Source of the DNA: Sphingobacterium multivorum
Lineage (GTDB): Bacteria > Bacteroidota > Bacteroidia > Sphingobacteriales > Sphingobacteriaceae
Direction: 5' to 3'
Assembly (NCBI RefSeq): GCF_900457465.1
Contig: NZ_UAUU01000011.1
Location: 1,612,001-1,676,000 of the forward strand
DNA length: 64,000 bases
Part shown: one piece after another, positions 54,201 to 63,243 of the stretch
Position numbering within the stretch: position 1 is the first letter of the stretch
Layout of the letters: every line of letters begins with the position of its first letter
Made by a program: the position numbers and the translations under genes
The notes under the pieces: model-generated
Databases searched by the model: none
What the model was told of the DNA's origin: nothing
The model's input: only the letters and a program-made list of their open reading frames with translations

Positions 54201-56709
54201 TCCGGCTTTCAGCTTTTACGGCGTATTTATCCCATATATGAACATTCTTTTGTTTACAGCTTACAGAAAAATCATCAGAACTCTCCGAGTAATGAATGTT
54301 CACCTCCGTATCAAAAAGATGTGAAGCAAACCGGCCATAAATACCAGTGGGTATCCAACGCTCGCCGAGGTTAAAATCCAATTCTTCAAACTCAATTCGT
54401 CTTGGTCGGGCTTCTTCCAAAACGGTAAGGCTTGCTTTAGCCTGTGCATCATCGGGATTACTTTCGAGATACGCTTTGACTTCCTGGGCTTTTTCCACAA
54501 CGTTACCTGCAATCCAGCGTTCGGATATCTCGTATTTCTTTTGTAAAGGATTGTAATAAATACGACCGTGTAAGGCTTCTTTCAAAGCGTCATCAGTCAT
54601 ACCGCTGATTTCGGACATATAATCCAAATCCACGTTTCCGTACTTATTGAGCGAGGCCGCTAATGCTTCTTCGGGATTGTCCGTTGTTATGGTTAAGGTA
54701 GAAAAACTTACAGGGCGACTGAATATATCGGCCTTGTGTACCACGCCACCAACCACACGTTCCAGATAAGGTATTTCCTTTCCGGAACTATCCGTTTTGA
54801 TGAGCTTGATATTATCGGCACTGTTGAGGTTTCCGTGCCTTTTGACAAAGGCATCGTAAAGGCGGTTAAGCGTTTCCCTTTCTTCCTTGTATTCGGTCTG
54901 AAACTTTGCCTCTTTATTATAAAGGTCTTGGTAAACATCACGTACAGCAATGTACGCTTCGGCTCTTGCTTTCTGTAAGGTCGGTAACTGCAAAGGGTGG
55001 AAAACTGCCGTACCGTCTGATGTATCTACATCTTGCAGATGACCGACCCAACCATTATCCACAACAAGACAATCGTTACGGTGGTACGATTGCAGTTCGC
55101 CACTATAAGGAGCAGGTTCGGGAATGGTATTGGGAACGGCTGGCTTATCAGCTTGGCCATTCCCGTTTATTTGTGAAAACAGGTCGCCGATAGCTTCCTG
55201 TTTTTTACCATTAGTAGATGTATTTCCATTGGTAGCTCTATTAGTAACAGGGGGCGTATAAGGTTCCCGCATCACACTGCTGAACAGGTCAGGTTGGCGA
55301 CCTATTGCACCTCTTCTTTTGTTGGTGCTTTGCCTTTTAACTTGTGTCGTTTTTTTGGGTGGAGCAGCAACCATTACAGGCTCGTCCACATTTTCAAACA
55401 AGTCGAAAATGCTTAGTTGCTTTAATTCCTGCGGACTTTCCCGATTGATTATAGAAACAGATAAAGATTGTATTTCCGGTTGAATGGTTACAGGTTCGAT
55501 AACCGGAGGTGTAACCGTTGGTTCAATCGGAATTTGTATTAATGGCTCATCGTTTCGTTCGCCTTTGTATAAATTCAAATTCAGGTGCCTGCCAAAATCT
55601 TCGGAAAGCATTTGTTTGAGGTCTTTGGAAATCCCTTCAACGCCGCCTTTATGCGTATAGATTAGGGCAGGTTGCCCGTAAGGGTCGGTATCTAATTTAC
55701 GGTCGGTATGCACAATTCTTGTGCTGTCCTGAAAGAGTGCATTGCCCGGTGTATTGTATTTTGTTTGGCTGCTTCGGCAAAACAGTTCTTCGGCTTCGGT
55801 CAAGTTTTGTTTTGCCGTATTCTTTTGCAGGATAATAAGGTCGCTGCCGACTTCCGTTCCTGCATATTCCGTAAACAAGTTGTTGGGTAAGCGGACAACC
55901 GAAACCAAATTATTACCCTGCATCAACGCCCTGCGTAACGGTTCGTTCTTCGGGCTGTTCAGAATGCCCTGTGAAGTAATGTAAGCCAGCAAACCGCCCT
56001 CACGGAGCATATCAGCACCTTTCAGGAAAAAGTAATTGTGTATGCTTCGGGATGCCTGTACTTTTGCACTGTCCTTGCTTCGGGAATAGGAAAGGTCGAA
56101 AACGGAAGTATCGCCAAATGGAATATTACTGGCGATTACATCAAAGCTGTTTTGTTCCTTTTCGGAGATTTCCTCAAAACCGCTTATGCGGATAGTGCTT
56201 TCGGGATACAGCTGTTTTAAAATCTTGCCTGTGAGCAAATCCTTTTCATAAGCAGTAACACTGGCTTTTTGATTTTCTGAAAAGGATTGTATGAAAGACC
56301 CGATACCAGCGGAGGGTTCGAGGAATTTATCAATGTTCAGACCGCTTTCACGCAAAGTTGCAGAAATCGCATCTATGACCTGTGGCGGTGTATAAAAAGC
56401 CGTCAGAACAGAGCTTTTCATACTATCCACATACCTGCGGTATTGCTTTTCGTCTTCGGAATTTTCTTTGAGTAGCTGGTGGAGCTCCTGCGTAATCGGG
56501 AAAAGGTCGTGTTCAGTCTTTCTCCAATTGTTGATGTCTATTTCGTTCGCTATGGGGTTCAATACGAATTTAAGACCGCCAAATCCGCTGTATTGCATCA
56601 TTAGCAGTCTTTCGCCTACGGTGGCTTGCCGTTTCTCCTTTTCCAGTTTAAAAGCAATTCGCAGGGCATCAATGTTCTGTTGGAGATGTTGCTTTTTACT
56701 GAAGCCCAT
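51283..56709 (-). CDS. Giant N6-DNA-methylase/SNF2-helicase fusion of conjugative elements
   Basis: An 1808-residue protein. The first 330 residues are an N6-adenine methyltransferase-like domain with the SAM motif FLEPSAGIGSFIQSF and a catalytic-type motif NIPFGDTSVFD (NIPF in place of NPPF). A long linker leads to an SF2/SNF2 helicase: Walker A ICDHEVGAGKTLVMCTA, Walker B LFVDESHQFKNL, motif VI LAQRDGRAVRKGNEIAKFF. The C-terminus is coiled coil. Such proteins are backbone genes of Bacteroidota elements and may protect or unwind element DNA; the role is unproven. Its start overlaps DUF1896 by 14 bases. Confidence 0.88.
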   Translation of the reverse strand: MGFSKKQHLQQNIDALRIAFKLEKEKRQATVGERLLMMQYSGFGGLKFVLNPIANEIDINNWRKTEHDLFPITQELHQLLKENSEDEKQYRRYVDSMKSSVLTAFYTPPQVIDAISATLRESGLNIDKFLEPSAGIGSFIQSFSENQKASVTAYEKDLLTGKILKQLYPESTIRISGFEEISEKEQNSFDVIASNIPFGDTSVFDLSYSRSKDSAKVQASRSIHNYFFLKGADMLREGGLLAYITSQGILNSPKNEPLRRALMQGNNLVSVVRLPNNLFTEYAGTEVGSDLIILQKNTAKQNLTEAEELFCRSSQTKYNTPGNALFQDSTRIVHTDRKLDTDPYGQPALIYTHKGGVEGISKDLKQMLSEDFGRHLNLNLYKGERNDEPLIQIPIEPTVTPPVIEPVTIQPEIQSLSVSIINRESPQELKQLSIFDLFENVDEPVMVAAPPKKTTQVKRQSTNKRRGAIGRQPDLFSSVMREPYTPPVTNRATNGNTSTNGKKQEAIGDLFSQINGNGQADKPAVPNTIPEPAPYSGELQSYHRNDCLVVDNGWVGHLQDVDTSDGTAVFHPLQLPTLQKARAEAYIAVRDVYQDLYNKEAKFQTEYKEERETLNRLYDAFVKRHGNLNSADNIKLIKTDSSGKEIPYLERVVGGVVHKADIFSRPVSFSTLTITTDNPEEALAASLNKYGNVDLDYMSEISGMTDDALKEALHGRIYYNPLQKKYEISERWIAGNVVEKAQEVKAYLESNPDDAQAKASLTVLEEARPRRIEFEELDFNLGERWIPTGIYGRFASHLFDTEVNIHYSESSDDFSVSCKQKNVHIWDKYAVKAESRTFDGIALLKHALVNTTPDITKKVMVGDQEVKVRDMEAIQMANTKIDEIRTAFTDWLHAQNDEFKTRLTDKYNDTFNCFVRPNYDGTHQNFPGLDRKALGIEDLYSSQKDTVWMIKLNNGAICDHEVGAGKTLVMCTAAQEMKRLGLAHKPMIIGLKSNVHEIAEAYRTAYPHAKILFPGKEDFTPQKRQRIFGDIKNNDWDCVILTHDQFGMIPQSPEIQKEILEIELDSVERNLDALQSQGKEVTRGMLAGVIKRKENLEVKLKTLQHDIENRKDDVVDFKMMGIDHLFVDESHQFKNLMFNTRHSRVAGLGNVDGSQKAINLLFAIRTIQERINADMGATFLSGTTISNSLTELYLLFKYLRPRAMEKQGIHSFDAWAAIYARKTTDYEFSVANNIVAKERFRYFIKVPELAQFYSEITDYRTAKDIGIDRPNKNEVLYNIPPTPDQEVFIQKLMEFAKSGNASLLGRAPLSPSEEKAKMLIATDYARKMSLDMRMVSGAYDDHPDNKASHCADNIAKYYNQYNAQKGTQFVFSDLGTYKPGEWNVYSEIKRKLVEDHGIPANEVRFIQEAKNDKQRKELIKGMNEGKIRILFGSTSMLGTGVNAQKRAVAVHHLDTPWRPSDLAQRDGRAVRKGNEIAKFFAGNKVDVIIYAVEKSLDSYKFNLLYNKQLFIDQLKNNNLGKRTIDEGSMDEKSGMNFSEYVAILSGNTDLLDKAKLEKQIAGLESEKQAFNRSKYSAKYKLEDYTAELDKAQSRFDRMSLDWNNLQGRIQKRSDGTIANPVQLDGLPPNADIKQIGAKLNQLADKARTGGQYEEIGSLYGFTLYVKTEMSEKEGVDIRVNRFLVQGEGNIKYTYNNGLIAKDEKLAAMNFLNALEKLPGYIEQEQKKIAEIQKDLPVLQNVVNGMWSKESRLSELKTELAAVERKIQLSITPEPKEEPVEQIEKQKETPNISENIVRTKGTYLPRGVL

Positions 56710-57133
56710 TTTCCTCTATCCATATTGCGATGGTTCCGGTTATTTCGGTATAGAGCAGGTCAAACTCATAACCGTATGCGAAATCATCGGTTAGTTCATA
56801 GCCGGAGAAAACAGGCTCACAAACCGGGAACATTTTCAGGGCGAACGGTCGCAGTTCCTCATCTGCCATTATGGTATCAAACTCATTGCATACCACTTGA
56901 AACACAGTGTCAAATTTGGAGAAGTGCAAGCCCTCAAACAGAATATAGTTGGCTATTTCATTACATTTTTCAATGCTATTTCCTGATTGAAAAGCACCTT
57001 CGTAAGCGTTGGTAGCCCACGAGGAACGTTGCTCAATAAATTTTTGGTCGTTTGCTTTTTCGGGGAAGCTGGTGTTTAATAATTCTTGCAGTCGTAATCT
57101 GAAATACGATAGGTCTTTTTGTTGTGTATTCAT
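56696..57133 (-). CDS. DUF1896 protein
   Basis: A 145-residue soluble protein, DLSYFRLRLQELLNTSFPEK at the start and a central AYEGAFQSGNSIEKCNEIAN, ending YTEITGTIAIWIEENGLQ. It matches DUF1896, which always precedes the giant helicase gene in these elements. The overlap with the helicase start indicates coupled translation and probably a complex. Function unknown. Confidence 0.88.
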   Translation of the reverse strand: MNTQQKDLSYFRLRLQELLNTSFPEKANDQKFIEQRSSWATNAYEGAFQSGNSIEKCNEIANYILFEGLHFSKFDTVFQVVCNEFDTIMADEELRPFALKMFPVCEPVFSGYELTDDFAYGYEFDLLYTEITGTIAIWIEENGLQ

Positions 57134-57268
57134 ACTATAATTTTGTTTTGAATTTTACTTGAAACTCAAAATTATAGCAGTAGATAAGAGCCTTTAAAAA
57201 TGTGGCAGGGTTTGGCTTTGAGAGGCGGGATTTGTCGTAAGGAAATTAATAACCGGGGATTTAATTTG

Positions 57269-57276
57269 TATTTTTG
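57269..57276 (+). promoter_or_regulatory. Bacteroidota -7 box before the DUF262 gene
   Basis: TATTTTTG fits TAnnTTTG and lies 39 bases before the ATG at 57316. No clear -33 box was found. Confidence 0.4.
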
Positions 57277-57315
57277 AGCTATCAAAGCAAACAATTAATC
57301 GACAGACTATAAATA

Positions 57316-59448
57316 ATGAATGAATTAGAACCCCTAAAAAGTATTTTTAAAGACAGAATATTTAAAATTCCTGATTACCAGCGTGGCTATGCTTGGACGA
57401 CACGACAATTAAAAGATTTTTGGGAGGATTTGGTTAATCTTCCAACTGATAGGTTTCATTATACAGGACTACTCTCTTTAAAAAAAGTAGATAAAAACAT
57501 TTGGAGTAGTTGGAATGACGAACGTTGGCTAATCGAAGATAGAGGTTTTAAACCTTTTCATATTGTTGATGGGCAACAACGCCTGACAACATTTGTAATT
57601 TTTATACAAGCTATTTCGGAACAACTCAAAGCTATTCCTGAAAACAAGGATAAAAAGGACGAAGAAATTTATCTTGGTTCTTTCAGCCTAAAAGCAATTA
57701 AGGAAGAATATTTGGTAATTGAAAAACCCCCACAATTCATTATCAAAACATACAAGTTTGGATACGAGGTTGATAATCCAAGTTTCAAATTTCTACGACA
57801 TAAAATTTTTTTAGAACCCAATAGCGGAACAATTCAGGAAACTTTTTATACACTCAACCTTGAAAATGCCAAACGCTTTTTCAAAGAAAATCTGCAAAAT
57901 TATTTTGATAAATATGGTTTGAGTGAAATTGAAGCGTTGTTCAAAAAGGTCACACAGAATATGATGTTTAATGTCTATGAAATAAGTGATGACTTTGATG
58001 TTTTCGTTGCATTTGAAACGATGAATAATCGTGGAAAAAAGTTATCAAATTTGGAGCTTCTTAAAAATCGACTGATTTACTTAACCACTTTATATGATGA
58101 AAAAGAGTTAAAAAATGATGAACGGATTTCTTTGCGTGAGAAAATCAATGATGCGTGGAAAGAAGTCTATTACCAACTTGGAAGAAACAAAAAAAATCCA
58201 CTCAACGATGATGATTTTTTAGTTGCTCATTGGATTATGTATTTTCAATACACAAGGGAAAAAGGCGACGATTACATAAGGTTTTTATTAGAACAGAAGT
58301 TTACACCACAAAATATTTATGCTAAAACTGAAGTAAGACTTAGTTCCATACAGGAATTTGAAGAAGTTAGAGAAGATGAAGATACCGACCAAGAAGAAGT
58401 TGAGGCAAATGGAGAAGAAGAAATAATAGTGATGCGTTCCCAACTTTCTCCAAAAGAAATTGAAGATTATGTAAACAGTTTAAAATCTGCTGCCGTTCAC
58501 TGGTATAATACGCACAATCCGGTAAACAACTCAGACCTAACTGCACAAGAAAGCCTTTGGATAGACCGATTGAATAGAATTGGTATAATTTATTTCCGTC
58601 CGCTTGTAACCGTAGCTTTTTTAAACAAGGATATTAATTCGGATAAGCGAGTTCAATTACTTAAAGCAATTGAACGTTTTATATTTATTACGTTCAGGCT
58701 TAGTCGAGCTTTTTCGACATATAGAAATAGTGAATTTTATCGTGCAGCAAGACAGTTGCGAAACGGAGAATTGACAATCGACAGTATTATTCAACGATTG
58801 AATGATAGAATGAGTTACTGTTTTTATACACCTGAAAATTCCGAAGAAACCTATTTCGATTATACATATTTCCAAAAATTTATTGATAAGAAATTCAAAA
58901 GCGGAGGTGGGTTTTATTACTGGAATGGGCTTCGGTATTTCTTATATGAATATGAAATGGAAAAAGTAAGACAAAGAGGAAGCCAAAAGATTGATTGGAA
59001 GTTATTTGTAAAAAGTGAAAAAGACAAAGTTTCTATTGAACATATTTATCCTCAAACTCCCACACATAAAAGTTGGAAAGATAGTTTCAAAGGCTACAAA
59101 AAATCACAGATACCTTTTTTTCAAGGAAGTTTAGGAAATCTTTTGCCATTATCACAAAGTATAAATTCAAGCCTACAAAATGATTGCTTTGATGACAAGA
59201 AGAATGCAAAATATAATGACAAAAAAGAAAAAATAAGACAAGGTTATTCTGATGGTTCACATTCTGAAATCGAAGTTTCAGGATATGATTTTTGGAACTC
59301 TGATACTATCCTTGATAGAGGCACTAAATTATTGGAATTTATGGAACAGCGTTGGGACTTAAAGTTTGAAGATGAAACTGCCAAAGCAGAATTATTATTC
59401 CTTGATTTTATGCTCCAAGAAGAAGAGCCACAGAGTAGAGAAGAATAA
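57316..59448 (+). CDS. DUF262/DUF1524 protein, GmrSD-like modification-dependent nuclease
   Basis: A 710-residue single-chain protein. The N-terminal DUF262 (GmrS-like, ParB-fold NTPase) has DYQRGYAW at 20-27 and DGQQRLTT at 85-92. The middle carries FVAFETMNNRGKKLSNLELL. The C-terminal DUF1524 (GmrD-like, HNH fold) has IEHIYPQ at 574-580 and SLGNLLPLSQSINSSL near 605-620. GmrSD and BrxU of this family cut DNA with modified cytosines and defend against phages. An HEPN gene follows 21 bases downstream. It lies on the element between DUF1896 and ORF6N, probably as defence cargo. Confidence 0.9.
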   Translation: MNELEPLKSIFKDRIFKIPDYQRGYAWTTRQLKDFWEDLVNLPTDRFHYTGLLSLKKVDKNIWSSWNDERWLIEDRGFKPFHIVDGQQRLTTFVIFIQAISEQLKAIPENKDKKDEEIYLGSFSLKAIKEEYLVIEKPPQFIIKTYKFGYEVDNPSFKFLRHKIFLEPNSGTIQETFYTLNLENAKRFFKENLQNYFDKYGLSEIEALFKKVTQNMMFNVYEISDDFDVFVAFETMNNRGKKLSNLELLKNRLIYLTTLYDEKELKNDERISLREKINDAWKEVYYQLGRNKKNPLNDDDFLVAHWIMYFQYTREKGDDYIRFLLEQKFTPQNIYAKTEVRLSSIQEFEEVREDEDTDQEEVEANGEEEIIVMRSQLSPKEIEDYVNSLKSAAVHWYNTHNPVNNSDLTAQESLWIDRLNRIGIIYFRPLVTVAFLNKDINSDKRVQLLKAIERFIFITFRLSRAFSTYRNSEFYRAARQLRNGELTIDSIIQRLNDRMSYCFYTPENSEETYFDYTYFQKFIDKKFKSGGGFYYWNGLRYFLYEYEMEKVRQRGSQKIDWKLFVKSEKDKVSIEHIYPQTPTHKSWKDSFKGYKKSQIPFFQGSLGNLLPLSQSINSSLQNDCFDDKKNAKYNDKKEKIRQGYSDGSHSEIEVSGYDFWNSDTILDRGTKLLEFMEQRWDLKFEDETAKAELLFLDFMLQEEEPQSREE

Positions 59449-59469
59449 CCAATAGAAATATTAATCTAA

Positions 59470-60228
59470 ATGAATTATACAGAAAACATTAAACGTTTAA
59501 AAATATTACTTACAGGAGCATCCACCGATGTTACTATAACAAGTGAAAATGAAGCAGAATATAAAAGTTTAAAAAATGAACTGAATAAGTCTGCTAAGTT
59601 CAAAACTAACCAACCAAAAGAATTTAAAATCTGTGTTACACTTCAGGAATTTAGGAGAGAAATGCAAGCCAAAGGTGGATATGCAGAACGAAGAAAATAC
59701 ATTAATCAGATATTCTATCCTCTAATTTCGGATGAAAATTCCTTATTGGATAGTATAGAGGAAATACAACAAAATGTAAACTTTGGTCATTTAAACCTTT
59801 TACCCCAAGATATACAACAGAAAGGGCGAGAAATGTCGGAAGTTTATTTGTATTTATATTGTATTGAAAATTCTTTAAGAATATTTATTGAAGAAATAAT
59901 GAAAACAGAAACAGTAAATATTCCCAGAAAAGTACAAGACACAATAGATAAATTGAAGAAAAGCGAACAAGAGAGTAAATATTTACCCATACGAGGTAAT
60001 AGTGATTTGTTTTATTGCGACTTTATAGAGTTAGGGAAAATAATAGTTGGAAATTGGATAATTTTTGGAAAATATTTCCCTAAACAGAATGAACATTGGT
60101 TGAATGTAATGGTTGATGAATTATACAAGATACGGTGTTTAGTTGCTCACAATAGTTACGTTGGTAATAATGAACGTGATGCACTAAAAGTTTATTATAA
60201 GAGTATTACAGCCCAATTACAATTATAG
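59470..60228 (+). CDS. HEPN-domain protein (Swt1-like) paired with the DUF262 gene
   Basis: A 252-residue soluble protein. The last 130 residues form a helical HEPN-like domain: EVYLYLYCIENSLRIFIEEI as the first helix and the RNase-type motif RCLVAHN (Arg222, four residues, His227) before the last helix. This R-x4-6-H motif is the catalytic signature of HEPN ribonucleases. The N-terminal 110 residues (VTLQEFRREMQAKGGYAERR) are not recognised and may sense the partner. It is co-transcribed with the DUF262/DUF1524 gene and closed by a strong terminator, so the two form a closed module. Confidence 0.75.
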   Translation: MNYTENIKRLKILLTGASTDVTITSENEAEYKSLKNELNKSAKFKTNQPKEFKICVTLQEFRREMQAKGGYAERRKYINQIFYPLISDENSLLDSIEEIQQNVNFGHLNLLPQDIQQKGREMSEVYLYLYCIENSLRIFIEEIMKTETVNIPRKVQDTIDKLKKSEQESKYLPIRGNSDLFYCDFIELGKIIVGNWIIFGKYFPKQNEHWLNVMVDELYKIRCLVAHNSYVGNNERDALKVYYKSITAQLQL

Positions 60229-60242
60229 TATAGATTAGACAA

Positions 60243-60270
60243 CAAACCCTCTGATAATTCAGAGGGTTTG
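60243..60270. terminator. Bidirectional terminator between HEPN and ORF6N genes
   Basis: Perfect 12-base arms CAAACCCTCTGA and TCAGAGGGTTTG with a TAAT loop and T-rich flanks. It serves the converging HEPN gene and ORF6N gene. Confidence 0.85.
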
Positions 60271-60271
60271 T

Positions 60272-61153
60272 TTATTGGTTGTGTAAGTTTTGGAGCATTC
60301 TGCCAACCTCAATATCCATTCTCGAAAAGGCAAACCATTTTTTGCCCAGGTCTTTCAGTGATGCTCCGATATGGTAAAGTTCCGTGCCGTCAATTATCAT
60401 AAATCGGTCGTGAGCATCCGAAAATAACTCAACTTCAATCCGAGGATATTGGCTGTTGTACCGTTGTACATCCAGCCGTAGCTGATTGCTGATGCTTTTG
60501 GTATAAATTGTTGCGGTTACATTGTCGCTTCGCTTGCCCAATAAGGTCAATACGGTATCATCCACATAATTATCCAGCAGGATAATGGAGCTTTTGGTAC
60601 TTCGAATAATATCGGAAACAAAGGCATAGGCATCAAAAACCTGCCCATTGTAGAAAATACCTTTTTCGCTGTGGAGTTTATCACTTTCCAAAGCCTTAAA
60701 AATCTCTTCAAATCTTTGGTCGGCTTCTAATTGTTTCAGTTCAATTTTATCCAAACGATGAAAAAGAGAAGCATTGCTGATAAGCATTCTTCGCATTTCT
60801 ACAAAGGCTTCCATAATTTCAACACTGACTTTAACCGCTATATCTGAACGGAGTATGGCAGAAGCCATTGCAACCCCTTGTTCAGTAAAAACATAGGGCA
60901 AATACCGTCTTCCACCGTAGCTTAAACTTGAGGTTCCAAATTGGAACCTCAAGTTTTCAACTTCCTCTTCGGTCAGTTGAAAGCAAAAAGAAACGGGAAA
61001 CCTTTCAATATTTCTTTTTACTGCTTTGTTGAGGTTCTTTGTTTCCACCTGATATAAGGAAGCGAGGTCGCTATCCAGCATCACTTGCTTTCCACGTATG
61101 GAATAAATCAGATTTCTGATTTCCTTTGTGCTAATGGTAGGCTTATTTTCCAT
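60272..61153 (-). CDS. ORF6N domain protein with PLD-like C-terminus
   Basis: A 293-residue protein. Residues 8-95 are an ORF6N/KilA-N-type DNA-binding domain (IYSIRGKQVMLDSDLASLYQ, RYLPYVFTEQGVAMAS). Residues 170-290 look like a single phospholipase-D-type half: FDAYAFVSDIIRSTKSSIIL and HDRFMIIDGTELYHIGASLK, an H-x-R variant of the usual H-x-K. Relatives occur on phages and elements as putative regulators or nucleases. Its ATG overlaps the topoisomerase stop by one base. Confidence 0.85.
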   Translation of the reverse strand: MENKPTISTKEIRNLIYSIRGKQVMLDSDLASLYQVETKNLNKAVKRNIERFPVSFCFQLTEEEVENLRFQFGTSSLSYGGRRYLPYVFTEQGVAMASAILRSDIAVKVSVEIMEAFVEMRRMLISNASLFHRLDKIELKQLEADQRFEEIFKALESDKLHSEKGIFYNGQVFDAYAFVSDIIRSTKSSIILLDNYVDDTVLTLLGKRSDNVTATIYTKSISNQLRLDVQRYNSQYPRIEVELFSDAHDRFMIIDGTELYHIGASLKDLGKKWFAFSRMDIEVGRMLQNLHNQ

Positions 61154-63237
61154 TACTTTTTGTAGCTTTTATTTTTGGCAAACTCAAAAGAGGTTTTGCA
61201 ATCCTCATTCAACACGATATAAGCATCGAATTTCTTTCCGGCTTTGCTTTTCATTCCTTTGATAAGTGAAGTTTTCTTTTTATTGACAAGGTTTTCAATA
61301 TCGGCTAAGCCGATTTGTACGCCACACACATTGCGGAACTGTACCCAATTACAAACTTCATCAGGACACTTCACTATTTTATCACGGATAATGAGTTGTT
61401 GGCTTTTGCATTTCGGGCAAACCAATTTAGGCAGGTTGTTTTGGGCAATGGAAGTTTGTAGCAATTCATTGGTAATAGATGAGGCGTAAGTTTCCATTTC
61501 TTTTTGAAATGCCCCTGCATCGGCTTCGTTATTTTCGATTTTTTGCAAAGCCAATTCCCATTCGGCGGTCATTGCCACATCCGCAATTTTACGATCTTTG
61601 ACCAATTCGTACACCTGCAATCCCTTTTCGGTAGGGATTAGGGATTTTTTTTCTCGTTGGATATAGTTGCGGGTAAACAGGGTTTCTATTATTGCGGATC
61701 TGGTAGCCGGAGTACCAATACCGATGTTTTGTAAAACCTTGCGTTCATCTTCATTTTCGATTTCCTTTCCGGCAGTTTCCATAGCCGACAAAAGTCCTGC
61801 TTCGGTATAAAGCCCTGGTGGTTTGGTTTTCTTTTCCAAAACGGAGGCTTCTTTTATTTTTAGTTCATCGCCTTTTTTCAGTTCGGGCAAATCCTGTACA
61901 GGTTCGGTATTATCATCTGAAAAACTACCTTTGATGGAACGCCAGCCTGCTTCTATAACCTTACAACCCTTTACTGTAAAATCATAATGCAACGCTTGTA
62001 AACCTACATCGGTTATCTCTTTGATACAGGCATGTGAAAGGGCTTCGAGCAATCGAAAGGCAATCATATCATAAACGGAGTTTTCCTTTGCGTTCAGGGC
62101 TGATGGGATTTTATCAGTAATCAATAATCCGTGGTGGTCGGTAACACGCAAATCGTTTACAATACGTTTATTGAACCGTCCCCATTTCAATTTCCCTACG
62201 GCTTGCTTGCAGGTTTCGCGGTCCTGCAAAGCCCTTACGAGGTTGGGGATTTCTGCCCACATATCTTCAGGAATGTACTTGCTTCCGGTGCGTGGGTATG
62301 TGATAAACTTCCTTTCGTAAAGGCTTTGGGCAATATTGAGCGTTTCTTCCGCAGAAAGGTTCAGCTTTTTGTTGGCTTCTTTTTGCAAGCCAGTAAGGTC
62401 GAACAATAGAGGCGGTTGCTCTGTAATGCTTTTGGTTTCCACCGATGTAACCGTTGCCGTTTTACTTCGCTGAATGGCTTTCAGCGTATCATCGGCAAGT
62501 TTTTGGTCTTCCCATTTGGTTTTGGAAAGGCTTTTAAAATCTATCAGTTCTTTGTTGTGCGATAACTGTATCTGCCAGTATTTCTTTACCGAGAAATTTT
62601 TGTTTTCCAAATAGCGTTTGCATATCAAAGCCAGTGTAGGCGTTTGCACTCTTCCGAGCGAATAAATGCCATTTCCTGCGGCTATGCTCAACGCCTGTGT
62701 AGCATTGATGCCCACGAGCCAATCGGCACGGCTTCTGCCTTGTGCCGCCTGGTACAATCCATCAAACTGTTTTCCATCTTTGAGGTTATCAAACCCTTGC
62801 TTAATGGCTTTTTCGGTAAGCGAACTAATCCAAAGCCGTTCAAAAGGCTTGTTGCATTTCAGGTATTCATAAATGTACCTGAAAATGAGTTCGCCCTCAC
62901 GTCCCGCATCGGTGGCTACAATGATGCTGTTACTACGGTTAAAAAGCTGTTCGATGACTTTCAGTTGCTTTAATGCACCCGTATCCGCTGTATAACCTTT
63001 GTCTATTTTCACTTTCCGGACGGTCAGCAAAAACGGGTTTGGGAGCATTGGCAATGATGCTTTATCAAATCCCGAAACCCCGTAATCTTCGGGCATTCCC
63101 AATCCTATCAAATGACCGAATGCCCACGTAACAAAATAGCCGTTACCTGTCAGGTAGCCGTCCTTTTTATTGGATGCTCCCACAAGTCCGGCTATTTCCC
63201 TTGCTACGATTGGTTTTTCTGCAATGATTGTTTTCAT
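61153..63237 (-). CDS. topB: DNA topoisomerase III
   Basis: A 694-residue type IA topoisomerase. The Toprim domain starts MKTIIAEKPIVAREIAG; IVATDAGREGELIFRYIYEY holds the acidic triad; SLGRVQTPTLALICKRY and the active-site Tyr in RKFITYPRTGSKYI follow. The C-terminus has a four-Cys zinc ribbon (CPKCK, then CPDEVC). Element-borne copies are thought to resolve transfer or replication intermediates. It lies between DUF3945 (six bases upstream) and ORF6N (overlapping) in one operon. Confidence 0.94.
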   Translation of the reverse strand: MKTIIAEKPIVAREIAGLVGASNKKDGYLTGNGYFVTWAFGHLIGLGMPEDYGVSGFDKASLPMLPNPFLLTVRKVKIDKGYTADTGALKQLKVIEQLFNRSNSIIVATDAGREGELIFRYIYEYLKCNKPFERLWISSLTEKAIKQGFDNLKDGKQFDGLYQAAQGRSRADWLVGINATQALSIAAGNGIYSLGRVQTPTLALICKRYLENKNFSVKKYWQIQLSHNKELIDFKSLSKTKWEDQKLADDTLKAIQRSKTATVTSVETKSITEQPPLLFDLTGLQKEANKKLNLSAEETLNIAQSLYERKFITYPRTGSKYIPEDMWAEIPNLVRALQDRETCKQAVGKLKWGRFNKRIVNDLRVTDHHGLLITDKIPSALNAKENSVYDMIAFRLLEALSHACIKEITDVGLQALHYDFTVKGCKVIEAGWRSIKGSFSDDNTEPVQDLPELKKGDELKIKEASVLEKKTKPPGLYTEAGLLSAMETAGKEIENEDERKVLQNIGIGTPATRSAIIETLFTRNYIQREKKSLIPTEKGLQVYELVKDRKIADVAMTAEWELALQKIENNEADAGAFQKEMETYASSITNELLQTSIAQNNLPKLVCPKCKSQQLIIRDKIVKCPDEVCNWVQFRNVCGVQIGLADIENLVNKKKTSLIKGMKSKAGKKFDAYIVLNEDCKTSFEFAKNKSYKK

Positions 63238-63243
63238 ACTTGA

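Noticed and set aside
53941..54324. 127-residue plus-strand frame within the helicase gene
   Set aside because: Shadow of the long minus-strand gene, which has unmistakable helicase motifs.
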